Assembly (NCBI RefSeq): GCF_023008165.1
Contig: NZ_JAKQZA010000002.1
Location: 310,001-374,000 of the forward strand
Direction: 5' to 3'
DNA from: Kordiimonas laminariae
GTDB taxonomy: Bacteria; Pseudomonadota; Alphaproteobacteria; Sphingomonadales; Kordiimonadaceae
DNA length: 64,000 nt
Positions 7,784 through 17,284 of this stretch are shown here, in pieces. The notes beneath the pieces were generated by a model. It saw only the letters and a list, made by a program, of their open reading frames with translations. It was not told the DNA's origin and ran no database searches. The first letter of the stretch is position 1. Every line of letters starts with the position of its first letter. Made by a program: the position numbers and the translations under genes.

Positions 7784-8470
7784 TTAAGAAGCAGATTTAA
7801 TAGCTTCTTCCATAGCCGCATCAAGCTCTTCAAACGTTCTGAAATCTAGCTTTTTACCGTTAACAATAAAGCTTGGCGTACCCGTGACGTCATAAGATTC
7901 ATTGCCAATTTTAGTCATCTGCACCAAATTTTTCTGCATATCAGAATTAGCAAGACACTTGTCAAATTTCACTCGGCTCATATTGACAGCGCGGCGAGCC
8001 AGAGATGCCAAAGCGCTTTCCGGGCTTTCTGAGCGGAGCCATTCCCCTTGACGGTTAAAAAACAGTTTAGTTAATTTTTTAGCTTCATCTTCAGTACCAC
8101 AACGGGCAATCGCCGAAGCAACCATGTCAAGACGGCCAAGCAAATAGTTACGAAATACGAACTTGATCTGACCTGTTTCAATATATTCTTTAGAGAACTC
8201 AGGAAACACGTTATTTGCATAATTTGCACAGTAACCACATACAAGTGAGGCATATTCCACAACGGTGATTGGAGCATCGGGGTTACCATAGACAATATCG
8301 CCCCATGTACCTTCTTGTCCCTCACCATAATTTACAACTTCGATTTCTGCGCTCGAAGCCGAAGAGTTTGCTGACGTTGTATCGCCACCATCGCCGCACG
8401 CAGCTAGAGCTAATACACCTACAGCGACACTTGCTGAACGAAACCAAGATTGCAATGTTTTGTTATTCAT
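7784..8470 (-). CDS. DsbA-family thioredoxin-fold lipoprotein
   Basis: The 228-residue protein has a lipoprotein signal peptide ending LALAAC (lipidated Cys25), a Ser/Thr-rich linker, and a DsbA-like domain with the redox pair CGYC at residues 78-81. The cis-proline loop is G-T-P-S-F near residue 200. It should act on thiols or disulfides of envelope proteins while anchored to a membrane. ATG at 8470 is chosen (GAGGA about 5 nt upstream); an upstream GTG in frame would add five residues across the ribosome binding site. The segment G-D-I-V-Y-G-N-x-D-A-P-I matches the next gene, so the two are tandem paralogues. Oxidase versus isomerase activity is undetermined. Confidence 0.87.
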   Translation of the reverse strand: MNNKTLQSWFRSASVAVGVLALAACGDGGDTTSANSSASSAEIEVVNYGEGQEGTWGDIVYGNPDAPITVVEYASLVCGYCANYANNVFPEFSKEYIETGQIKFVFRNYLLGRLDMVASAIARCGTEDEAKKLTKLFFNRQGEWLRSESPESALASLARRAVNMSRVKFDKCLANSDMQKNLVQMTKIGNESYDVTGTPSFIVNGKKLDFRTFEELDAAMEEAIKSAS

Positions 8471-8550
8471 AACGTCCTCACCCACTACATGTTGTGTGTA
8501 ACCTGAATCTCGCAGAAATACGAGTCATTTTTCCCTAGTCGCTAAAACGC

Positions 8551-9180
8551 TTATTGAGCAGCTGCCATAAGCTTGAGCTTATCTTTTAGCTCTTCATAGT
8601 TAGCATATTGAACTTTTGCCCCATTCACTACGATTGTAGGAATAGATTTAATTTCATACTTTTCGTGCCCGGCCTTCATGTCATCAATAATGCGTTGCAT
8701 CATTACTTTATCGGCCTGACATTCATTTAATTCACTTGTTGGCACACCGCCAGTTAACGCGATTGATGTAATAGCAATCGGAGGGTTTTGAGCTGTCACC
8801 CATTCACGTTGACGCGTAAAAAAAGCTGTTTTGAGGCGCTTAGCTTGCTCTAAATCACTCGTACAGCGCGTGGCGAGAGCGACTGCCATATCCAGCCTAT
8901 CCCGAACAAAGTTGCGGAAAACAAACTTTACTTTCCCTGTGGAAATCAACTCTTCCCTCAGAAATGGCAATACTTCTGCTTCAAAGGATGCACAATGCGG
9001 GCAAGTGAAAGATCCATATTCTATCACTTCAATTGGGGCATCAGCATTTCCGTAAACGATATCGCCAGCGATACGATTTTCAGCTACCGGAATGGGTGTT
9101 GATTTATCCTGCGCAAATACTCCCGCTGATGCCACTGCAGCAATCGCTATAGATGTACCAACAATAAAATTTCTAACCAT
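8551..9180 (-). CDS. Periplasmic DsbA-family thiol:disulfide oxidoreductase
   Basis: The protein has about 209 residues. A cleavable signal peptide ends near AGVFAQ. The thioredoxin-fold domain carries C-P-H-C in GSFTCPHCASFE, the classical DsbA active site, and the cis-proline loop S-I-P-T-I. This points to disulfide formation in exported proteins. It sits between a DciA-like gene (14 bp upstream on the same strand) and its lipoprotein paralogue. A TTG four codons further upstream is an alternative start. No dsbB-like partner occurs in the window. Confidence 0.88.
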   Translation of the reverse strand: MVRNFIVGTSIAIAAVASAGVFAQDKSTPIPVAENRIAGDIVYGNADAPIEVIEYGSFTCPHCASFEAEVLPFLREELISTGKVKFVFRNFVRDRLDMAVALATRCTSDLEQAKRLKTAFFTRQREWVTAQNPPIAITSIALTGGVPTSELNECQADKVMMQRIIDDMKAGHEKYEIKSIPTIVVNGAKVQYANYEELKDKLKLMAAAQ

Positions 9181-9194
9181 ACCGTTTCCCAATC

Positions 9195-9722
9195 TTACTT
9201 CTTGTTTGAAAGAACTGTTTCGCCAAGGCTTTTGATAGCTTCCTGAAGCGGTGATAGTTCTTTTTTGCCAACAAGGTTATCCAGCTTTTCTTTCTGTTTA
9301 GCAGTGAGCGGCTTTTTATCAAGCGGAATTGTGCGCTTTACTTTAGGCAAAGGACCTTGTTTCACCTCCACCTTAGCCACCGCACCATACCCAAAGAAGC
9401 TATTCACCATCTGGATAATACGCTCGCTTTTATGAACCACCAGTGGCGCAAAGGCAGATTCGCACCGAATGATAAGCTTTGCCCCCATTTTTTCACCGCG
9501 CGGGAACATAAGCTTTACCGGTACAGTAGCCACTGCAAGCTCATGGCCAACAATCTGCGACCACTTGGTTATCACCTCCGCCTGAGCAAAACCCTTACGG
9601 CGAATAGCAGGCGTAACCAACGCTGAAGCCAAGCTTGAAGCCTTTGAGGCCTTAAAGCGCCTGAATGGCTTTTTCTTAGCTTCTACTGATTTCGCAGTTT
9701 TTTTATGTGGCGGCATTGCCAT
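9195..9722 (-). CDS. DUF721 (DciA-like) protein
   Basis: The 175-residue protein has a very basic N-terminus (KKTAKSVEAKKKPFRRF). A DUF721 domain follows, visible in W-S-Q-I-V-G-H-E-L-A and the later I-I-R-C-E-S-A-F-A-x-x-V-V-H. DUF721 includes DciA, the loader of the replicative helicase DnaB in bacteria that lack DnaC. Whether this alphaproteobacterial member loads helicase is inferred from the family. AGGGG lies 8 nt before the ATG. It is divergent from mutY across a 94-bp promoter region and heads a likely operon with the two DsbA-like genes. Confidence 0.75.
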   Translation of the reverse strand: MAMPPHKKTAKSVEAKKKPFRRFKASKASSLASALVTPAIRRKGFAQAEVITKWSQIVGHELAVATVPVKLMFPRGEKMGAKLIIRCESAFAPLVVHKSERIIQMVNSFFGYGAVAKVEVKQGPLPKVKRTIPLDKKPLTAKQKEKLDNLVGKKELSPLQEAIKSLGETVLSNKK

Positions 9723-9816
9723 TTAACTTGCCCCTTGCGGCATTCTCACTATGGTCTGTGCTACCTGATGCACCGTATAGGCACAAGTATTATTAGCTCT
9801 ATTTCAAAGCGATGTG

Positions 9817-10860
9817 ATGACCAGTTTTTCCGATAACATGCTCGAATGGTATGACCGTAACCGCCGCGACCTCCCTTGGAGAGCAGCACCAGGTATTACG
9901 CCAACCCCATATCATGTCTGGATGTCTGAAATTATGTTGCAACAAACAACCGTTGCAACGGTAAAGGCATATTTTGAAAAATTTCTCGATCGGTGGCCTA
10001 CCGTGCAAGATATGGCCGCGGCCCCACAAGAAGAAATTCTGAAAGAATGGGCCGGCCTTGGCTATTATGCACGAGCACGTAATCTCCATAAATGTGCAAC
10101 TGTGGTTACAAAAGAGTTTGGTGGTATTTTCCCCAAAACAGAAGCCGCCCTCAGAGCACTTCCAGGTGTGGGCGATTACACTGCCGCTGCAGTAGCCTCT
10201 ATCGCATTTGGTGAACCCGCGGCCGTAGTTGACGGTAACATAGAGCGTATCATCACTCGCGTATTCCGTATTCAGGGACAAATCCCTAAAGCACGGAAGA
10301 TAATCAAAGAACATGTAGCAGAAGTAACTCCCGCAAAACGCCCGGGTGATTTTGCTCAGGCGATGATGGATTTGGGGGCTAGCCACTGTAGCCCAAAAAA
10401 ACCAAGCTGCCTTCTTTGTCCTATCTCATCGCTATGTGCAGCTCAAAAACACGGTGACATGGAAACGTATCCACGCAAGGCACCAAAGAAGGTAAAACCA
10501 ACGAGACGAGCCTATTCTTTTTGGCTGGAGCATGATGGCCACGTACTATTGCAGCGCAGGCCGGACAGTGGCCTTTTAGGCGGCATGCCTGGTTTTTATT
10601 CTACAACATGGGAAGAACGCTCAGACTTCCCAAGGAAAGAAGAATGGCTACAGCACAGGCCGTCCGAAGATTACTGGAAGCCCTTTGAAGAGATTGCCAA
10701 ACACACGTTTACGCACTTCCACTTGGAAACAAAGCTGCTAAAGGCCAAAGCCCATGAAAAATATAACATGGAAGATGGATTTTGGCATCCGATAGACCAG
10801 TTGGCAGACATAGGCCTGCCAACCGTTTTTAAAAAAATAGCAGACTTAGCAGCTACTTAA
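9817..10860 (+). CDS. mutY: A/G-specific adenine DNA glycosylase
   Basis: MutY removes adenine mispaired with 8-oxoguanine or guanine. The helix-hairpin-helix segment is LPGVGDYTAAA with the catalytic aspartate in V-V-D-G-N-I-E-R. The 4Fe-4S cluster cysteines lie in C-x6-C-x2-C-x5-C (CSPKKPSCLLCPISSLC). The substrate-recognition motif MLQQTTVATV is near the N-terminus. A C-terminal NUDIX-like MutT domain follows. The ATG at 9817 directly follows an in-frame GTG. The gene is convergent with the downstream lipoprotein gene, and the two stop regions overlap by 8 bp. Confidence 0.96.
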   Translation: MTSFSDNMLEWYDRNRRDLPWRAAPGITPTPYHVWMSEIMLQQTTVATVKAYFEKFLDRWPTVQDMAAAPQEEILKEWAGLGYYARARNLHKCATVVTKEFGGIFPKTEAALRALPGVGDYTAAAVASIAFGEPAAVVDGNIERIITRVFRIQGQIPKARKIIKEHVAEVTPAKRPGDFAQAMMDLGASHCSPKKPSCLLCPISSLCAAQKHGDMETYPRKAPKKVKPTRRAYSFWLEHDGHVLLQRRPDSGLLGGMPGFYSTTWEERSDFPRKEEWLQHRPSEDYWKPFEEIAKHTFTHFHLETKLLKAKAHEKYNMEDGFWHPIDQLADIGLPTVFKKIADLAAT

Positions 10861-12397
10861 CTGGCAGAGGCAATATATCATCAAAGATATGACTAACCTC
10901 AACTCCCTGCTTTGCAGCAGCCTGTTTCACACTGATACTATGACACATAAAACATCCCGCATCGGCCTGTTGTGGGCTTGATGCAAATACCTGATGATAA
11001 GTTTCCATTGTCGCATTCGCCAAACCGAGCGAACCCTTCTGTGTAAATTTACCATTATCCCCAGAATCGTATGTAGGAATATTACCGTGCTGTGTCCAAA
11101 CGGCGCCAACGAGGAAATAATTTTTCCGGGTATCACCTGAAGGCAACATGCTCATCACATCGTTATTTACCGAAATGATCTGTGCATTATTGTCTGGATC
11201 CTGAATATACTTTTTACCAGCATCACTTGTTGCACTTCCCCAAGGGTTCATACGCACCGTAAGGCTCGGGGAAATAACACCATCCATGTAGGCAACTATA
11301 TCACCTGGATTACAAGTTTGCTGTTTACATACTGGTAATTTATCACTTGGTCCTGAATACACTCTCGCAGTTTCAGCATTCCACTGAATGCCTCTATCTG
11401 TTTTGCCAGAAAATTCCCAACCAGTAGAGTTCTGTGTCGGCAGATTAGTCGTTCCCCCAGTGTTATTGTTATAGGAAAACGCCGCATCAGGGGCATTGCT
11501 GATATGTTCGTAAGTAGCCCAAACCATTTCAGGGTGATCTTGTACCGTACCAACAATATGCATGCCGACAAGGGCAAGCTGCTTTGGCTCTGTTCCCGTC
11601 ACAGGCCAAACCTTATTACCTCGGCGCTCATATCTTGGTACCTCAGCATTGATTACAAGATAATCCTTAGGATTAGAGACGGTAGTGACGTCAACCCACG
11701 ATGTTTTCAATTCCATCGTAAGCGCATCAGCATCAGAAAGAGTTGTACCCTGACTTTTCGCAAAATCTACCACCGCTTTCAGCTGATCAGGCGTATTCGG
11801 GAAATCATGGAATGTAATACTGCCCGATTTAACGCCCGTTAAATAATAGGCATAAACATCATTCACATGAATACCATAATATACGATGGACCCGTTCTGC
11901 GAAATTAGCACACCGCCGCCACCAGCTTGGCCAGTTTCGCCAATCACTTCATCCATTTTTGTAGAACGAACGGCATAGGCGCCACCTTCAGTACCTGGCG
12001 TATTTGGAATAAGTTTACGAACGGTTTGACCACCCTGTTGCATCTCGGGCGACACATCAAAGAACTCAATAGAATCGAAAACATAGTTTTCTCCCTCTGG
12101 GGAGGTGAGCCAAAGGAACATCTGTGCAGACCATTTATAAAAATCACAGATACTATTATCTATCGGAAAATCCACGCTATCCGCCGCGTTCGCAGGCGCA
12201 CCAGGCGTTGTAGGCTGTTTCCCGCCAAACCAACCATTAAATGTCTGCTGATCTACAGAACATTGTGATTTATCCACATTTTGTGGGAAATATGTTTCCC
12301 CTTCAACAGCTTGCACACCATCATCCGTTGGCACACACGCTATCAACAGCGCGCTTATGGCGCCTGCGCTCAGAACGCTCGACAGAAATTTCGCCAT
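10853..12397 (-). CDS. Unidentified exported lipoprotein with a C-terminal haem-binding CxxCH motif
   Basis: The 514-residue protein starts at an ATG with AAAGGGG 8 nt upstream. The signal peptide ends in the lipobox L-L-I-A-C. The body is rich in Gly, Asn, Asp and aromatic residues, without membrane segments. About 35 residues from the end is AGCFMCH, a C-x-x-C-H c-type haem attachment site, and a downstream Met or His could be the second ligand. Other cysteines are scattered (S-Q-C-S, S-I-C-D, V-C-K-Q-Q-T-C). I do not recognise the family. It stands alone behind the ccrM terminator and overlaps mutY convergently. An extracytoplasmic electron-transfer or haem-enzyme role is a guess. Confidence 0.75.
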   Translation of the reverse strand: MAKFLSSVLSAGAISALLIACVPTDDGVQAVEGETYFPQNVDKSQCSVDQQTFNGWFGGKQPTTPGAPANAADSVDFPIDNSICDFYKWSAQMFLWLTSPEGENYVFDSIEFFDVSPEMQQGGQTVRKLIPNTPGTEGGAYAVRSTKMDEVIGETGQAGGGGVLISQNGSIVYYGIHVNDVYAYYLTGVKSGSITFHDFPNTPDQLKAVVDFAKSQGTTLSDADALTMELKTSWVDVTTVSNPKDYLVINAEVPRYERRGNKVWPVTGTEPKQLALVGMHIVGTVQDHPEMVWATYEHISNAPDAAFSYNNNTGGTTNLPTQNSTGWEFSGKTDRGIQWNAETARVYSGPSDKLPVCKQQTCNPGDIVAYMDGVISPSLTVRMNPWGSATSDAGKKYIQDPDNNAQIISVNNDVMSMLPSGDTRKNYFLVGAVWTQHGNIPTYDSGDNGKFTQKGSLGLANATMETYHQVFASSPQQADAGCFMCHSISVKQAAAKQGVEVSHIFDDILPLPVK

Positions 12398-12500
12398 GAT
12401 ATCAACCCCTTTTCCTAATACGACAATATTATCGCATAGGTAATATATCACTATTCCTATAGTTTATTTGTGATGCCCATCACGGGTATATCTCAGGCAT

Positions 12501-12529
12501 AAAAAAAGCGCCCCTACAAGGAGCGCTTA
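12501..12529 (-). terminator. Terminator after ccrM
   Basis: The stem AAGCGC..CCT/AGG..GCGCTT with one mismatch is followed on the minus strand by seven U residues. It lies 23 bp past the ccrM stop and ahead of the lipoprotein gene. Confidence 0.85.
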
Positions 12530-12551
12530 AGGTATTCAATGTATTGAAATT

Positions 12552-14464
<1,913 letters not shown>

Positions 14465-14514
14465 ACCAACCTCTTTTTACCCCATCCTTCTTAGCTGGAA
14501 GAGCGGTCAGCGCA

Positions 14515-14548
14515 ATAAAAAAGCGCCTCGCTTGGGAGAACGAGACGC
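14515..14548 (-). terminator. Terminator downstream of the 47-residue gene and its structured tail
   Basis: The stem GCG-CTCG/CGAG-CGC with one mismatch is followed by U residues on the minus strand. It lies about 200 bp past the stop of the small gene at 14752 and 50 bp before rnhB, so the transcript of the small gene has a long 3' tail. Confidence 0.7.
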
Positions 14549-14751
14549 CAGGGTTAGGGTAGTTAGTTTGGGAAAAACAGAGCTTCTGGGAAAAGCTCTA
14601 CAACTCTATACTAAAAGAGTATTTGGCCGGACCGCGTGCTGTCTTAGGGCTAATGTTCAGGGGTATTATTTAAACATCACCGGGCCGGCCTTGCCGAAGG
14701 ATTAAGTTCTTTCAGGGAACAAAGGAGCAAGTAATCCAACGGCCAAATTCT
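14549..14751 (-). other. Structured non-coding stretch, possible 3' UTR or small RNA
   Basis: These 203 bp have no convincing reading frame on either strand but hold several hairpins. They include GAGCTT/AAGCTC with a 7-nt loop (about 14580-14598), ACTCT/AGAGT (about 14603-14620), GGCCGG/CCGGCC enclosing an ATGTT/AACAT stem (about 14624-14690), and GGATTA/TAATCC with an internal GTTC/GAAC (about 14699-14737). A terminator ends the region on the minus strand. A processed or independent small RNA is possible; I cannot match it to a known family. Confidence 0.3.
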
Positions 14752-14895
14752 TTATGCCGCCAGGAGATTACCCCCGTTAGCACGCTGAGCGCGACGCATA
14801 CGGCGGCCTACACGTGTAGATGCAATTGGCCTGAAAACATCGCTATTTAGGGGAGCCTGGCGCTGGCCAGTTTTTTGCAAGATGCTTGTAAACAT
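14752..14895 (-). CDS. Small arginine-rich protein of 47 residues, unknown function
   Basis: This short gene starts at ATG 14895 with GAGGA 7 to 8 nt upstream. It encodes a protein opening MFTSILQKTGQRQAPLNSD and containing the basic stretch RVGRRMRRAQRANGG before an L-L-A-A end. The second half is strongly basic, suggesting binding to nucleic acid or acidic phospholipid. No signal peptide or membrane helix is visible. A TTGACA about 145 bp upstream on the same strand may belong to its promoter. A structured tail and a terminator follow. I do not recognise the family. The case rests on ribosome binding site, codon quality and transcript layout. Confidence 0.55.
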   Translation of the reverse strand: MFTSILQKTGQRQAPLNSDVFRPIASTRVGRRMRRAQRANGGNLLAA

Positions 14896-15088
14896 TTTTC
14901 TATCCTCGTTAGCGCCCTTATGGGCATTCTTAACTTTATTGCTTTGCTGTCATGTAGCTTGCGTAGTTCTATTTTTTTCAGTGAACTATCGTTCTCGCTA
15001 CACCCTTAATTTAGGTAAGTTTGTCAAAAGGTTCAATAGCACCCATCTCATTTTCTGCACGCTTTACCGCAAACGATGAAATAATTCT
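14896..15088 (-). other. Intergenic region upstream of the small basic gene
   Basis: No gene is supported here. On the minus strand there is a perfect -35-like TTGACA near 15027 without a convincing -10 at the right distance. A small GCCC-ATAA-GGGC hairpin lies just before the ribosome binding site of the 47-residue gene (about 14911-14922). A plus-strand frame from 14882 has no ribosome binding site and is rejected. Confidence 0.4.
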
Positions 15089-15120
15089 GAAAAAGAAAGG
15101 ACCCACATCGCTGTGAGCCC
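15089..15120 (-). terminator. Terminator after the first DUF465 gene
   Basis: A 9-bp stem GGGCTCACA/TGTGGGTCC (two wobble pairs) with a GCGA loop is followed by CCTTTCTTTTT on the minus strand, 7 bp past the stop codon. Confidence 0.8.
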
Positions 15121-15126
15121 CAATCT

Positions 15127-15366
15127 TCAATCGTCTTTAAGCAGACCGTATATCTCATCCTTGAGCAACATCCTGCGTTTTCTTAAATCCTCCTCATCAA
15201 GGCTTGAAAGATGGTCCTCCCCAATCTCGGCTCGGTGGATTTGGCGGTTAATGGTGTGATATTCCTCTGAGATACGGTGAAAATGTGCATCCGACACTTT
15301 CAGCTCATGAATACGATCAACAAACTCCGGGAACTCTTCTCTCAACTCGTGTGGTGTATGGCTCAT
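15127..15366 (-). CDS. YdcH/DUF465 family protein
   Basis: This small soluble helical protein of 79 residues has the DUF465 pattern. It opens M-S-H-x-P-x-E-L, then has E-F-P-E-F-V-D-R-I-H-E-L-K and D-A-H-F-H-R-I-S-E-E-Y-H-x-I-N-R-x-I-H-R, and ends with D-L-R-K-R-R-M-L-L-K-D-E-I-Y. The predicted structure is an antiparallel helical hairpin. The function of the family is unknown. AGGAG lies 8 nt upstream of the start. A terminator follows directly, and a divergent paralogue lies just upstream on the same strand. Confidence 0.85.
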   Translation of the reverse strand: MSHTPHELREEFPEFVDRIHELKVSDAHFHRISEEYHTINRQIHRAEIGEDHLSSLDEEDLRKRRMLLKDEIYGLLKDD

Positions 15367-15451
15367 ATACTGCTCTCCTTGCTTGCTGAAATCAGCTTTT
15401 CACAGCAAACAGAGGCAGCAATTGATAATCATCAAAAAATTGTATGTTCTA

Positions 15452-15479
15452 TACAAAAAAGGGAAGCCTAAACTTCCCT
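15452..15479 (-). terminator. Terminator after the second DUF465-like gene
   Basis: A perfect GGGAAG/CTTCCC stem with a 6-nt loop is followed by six U residues on the minus strand, 5 bp past the stop at 15485. Confidence 0.88.
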
Positions 15480-15484
15480 CACTA

Positions 15485-15706
15485 CTATGCAACTTCTACT
15501 ATCTGACAAATTCGATTACGTAACCAAACGCGTTCCCGTTTCAGATCGATACTAGAAAACAAACATTCAGGATGCTCCAGCGTTTCGCCGATAGTTTCAT
15601 ATGCTTTAAGCAAACGTGTAATTTCATGGTTCGTAGAAGCAAGCTCCTCCAGCTTATGCTGTGCTCCAAAACACTCTTCTACAAGATCCGATGGTATATG
15701 ACTCAT
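15485..15706 (-). CDS. Divergent DUF465-like paralogue
   Basis: The 73-residue protein starts at ATG 15706, with GGAGG 5 nt upstream. It lines up along its length with the neighbouring DUF465 protein: both open M-S-H-x-P-x-x-L-x-E-E, and both end with S-S-[IL]-D-x-x-x-x-R-x-x-L-[RK]-x-x-I. It has two cysteines near the middle and end that the neighbour lacks, and it is less charged. The separate terminators suggest independent transcripts after a local duplication. The function is unknown. Confidence 0.7.
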   Translation of the reverse strand: MSHIPSDLVEECFGAQHKLEELASTNHEITRLLKAYETIGETLEHPECLFSSIDLKRERVWLRNRICQIVEVA

Positions 15707-15793
15707 AACTACCTCCAATTCGTGCATCTATAAACATACCCTCCTGAAGAATGCCCGCATTGACATTGATCAAACTACTTTAGGGGCTTACCC

Positions 15794-17140
15794 CTAGCCT
15801 TCTATCAATTTATCCGCTGCTTCTTCATCAATCTCTTCCACAGTTTTAAGTGCACGCATCATCATGTTCTTACGTGTCTCAAGCTTTTCGATATGCTTTT
15901 CCATAGCGCCAACATTCTTGCTCATTGCAGTGATCTGTTCACCATAACGGGTAAATTCTTTCTTCACTGCACCAAGCACTTTCCAAACCTCCGCGGCCTG
16001 CTCTTGCATTACCGCCTGCTGGTATCCCATACGGAAAGTACTCAGGAGAACTTGAAAATTCGTAGGCCCAGTTACTGTAACTGAAAAATCGCGCTGCAAA
16101 CTTTCAATCAGCCCTGGCGTACGTAGCACCTCGGCATAAAGCCCCTCTGTTGGCACAAAAAGAAGCGCCTCTGATGTTGTATGAGGCGGATTGATATATT
16201 TCTGTGAGATATCTTTGGCAAAACTTTTGATCCGGCGCACAAGTGCATCGCTCGCTGTACTCATCGCTTCTTTATCGCCAGCCTCTACCGCAAGCAGAAG
16301 GCGTTCATAATCTTCTGTCGGGAACTTTGCATCAACTGGCAAATAGCGTTCTTCACCACCCGGCATACGGATACCAAACTCCACACGTTTCGTGCCTGCC
16401 TTATGCCCACAATCATAGTTTGCTATATACTGATCAGCTGTAAGAAAATCATCGATCAACAGCTCAAGCTGCACTTCACCAAAGGTACCGCGAGATTTCA
16501 CGTTAGTAAGAACCCGCTTCAGGTCCCCTACTCCAGATGCAAGGTTTTGCATTTCACCAAGGCCCTTTTGCACAGCCTCCAAACGCTCAGACACAGTTTT
16601 AAAACTTTCAGACAAACGCTTTTCCAATGTGGACTGTAGTTTTTCATCCACGGTCTTCCGCATTTCGTCCAGTTTTTGGCTGTTTTCGTCCCGAAGCTCT
16701 TTCATTTTTTCATCAAGCTTATCGCGGAACTGCTGCTGTTGATTAGATTGGTCGGCTCCAAGCTTGCGTACTGTTTCATTCAGGTATTTGAGCGCTTCAC
16801 CAATTTCATCTCTAAACTTGTTCTGCTCGGCGGTTTGATCAACTCCAATCTTACGCACTGTTTCCCCTAGTGCACCCACAGATTTTGCTGTTTCTTCCCG
16901 GTTTGCTCTGAACTCATCCCGCATTGCAGTCTCGCGCTGCAACGCCTGCTGGGCCACATCTGTCACCCGCGCGCCAATCTGGTGCAGTAGCGCTTGTTCA
17001 TCATCAGCGGCTACTTGGCTTTTCAAATCACCAATCTGTTTGAAAAGAAATATGACCAGCAAAATAAGAAGTGCTATGCCGCCAAGGGCAATCAAACCAA
17101 TAAGGTCCACAGGCTTTTCCTCCGAGAGCAAGTTCACCAT
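15794..17140 (-). CDS. rmuC: DNA recombination protein RmuC homologue
   Basis: RmuC-family proteins limit rearrangement at DNA inverted repeats and resemble nucleases. An N-terminal membrane helix (LIGLIALGGIALLILLVIFL) is followed by a long coiled coil to about residue 200. The RmuC core follows, with R-G-T-F-G-E-V-Q-L-E, L-P-V-D-A-K-F-P-T-E-D-Y and the F-V-P-T-E-G-L-Y-A-E motif. The ATG at 17140 gives a natural N-terminus; an upstream ATG at 17194 would add 18 residues, and neither has a strong ribosome binding site. It is divergent from the PhyH gene across about 145 bp. Confidence 0.92.
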   Translation of the reverse strand: MVNLLSEEKPVDLIGLIALGGIALLILLVIFLFKQIGDLKSQVAADDEQALLHQIGARVTDVAQQALQRETAMRDEFRANREETAKSVGALGETVRKIGVDQTAEQNKFRDEIGEALKYLNETVRKLGADQSNQQQQFRDKLDEKMKELRDENSQKLDEMRKTVDEKLQSTLEKRLSESFKTVSERLEAVQKGLGEMQNLASGVGDLKRVLTNVKSRGTFGEVQLELLIDDFLTADQYIANYDCGHKAGTKRVEFGIRMPGGEERYLPVDAKFPTEDYERLLLAVEAGDKEAMSTASDALVRRIKSFAKDISQKYINPPHTTSEALLFVPTEGLYAEVLRTPGLIESLQRDFSVTVTGPTNFQVLLSTFRMGYQQAVMQEQAAEVWKVLGAVKKEFTRYGEQITAMSKNVGAMEKHIEKLETRKNMMMRALKTVEEIDEEAADKLIEG

Positions 17141-17284
17141 TAGCCCTACAGGAGGAAAAACACCCACGCAAGGCTTGACGGCATATAGTTGCATATGATT
17201 GTCTCTCGCCTGCGGTGATGGCCTAAATTAACCTCCGTGAGACAGGTGTCTAATCGGCGGGCCAAAGCCACATAGGAGCTTAAA

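Noticed and set aside
9799-10386. 195-codon open frame antisense to mutY
   Set aside because: Cys-, Phe- and His-rich composition and full overlap with a clear MutY.
14882-15079. 65-codon plus-strand frame
   Set aside because: It begins antisense to the better supported 47-residue gene and has no ribosome binding site.
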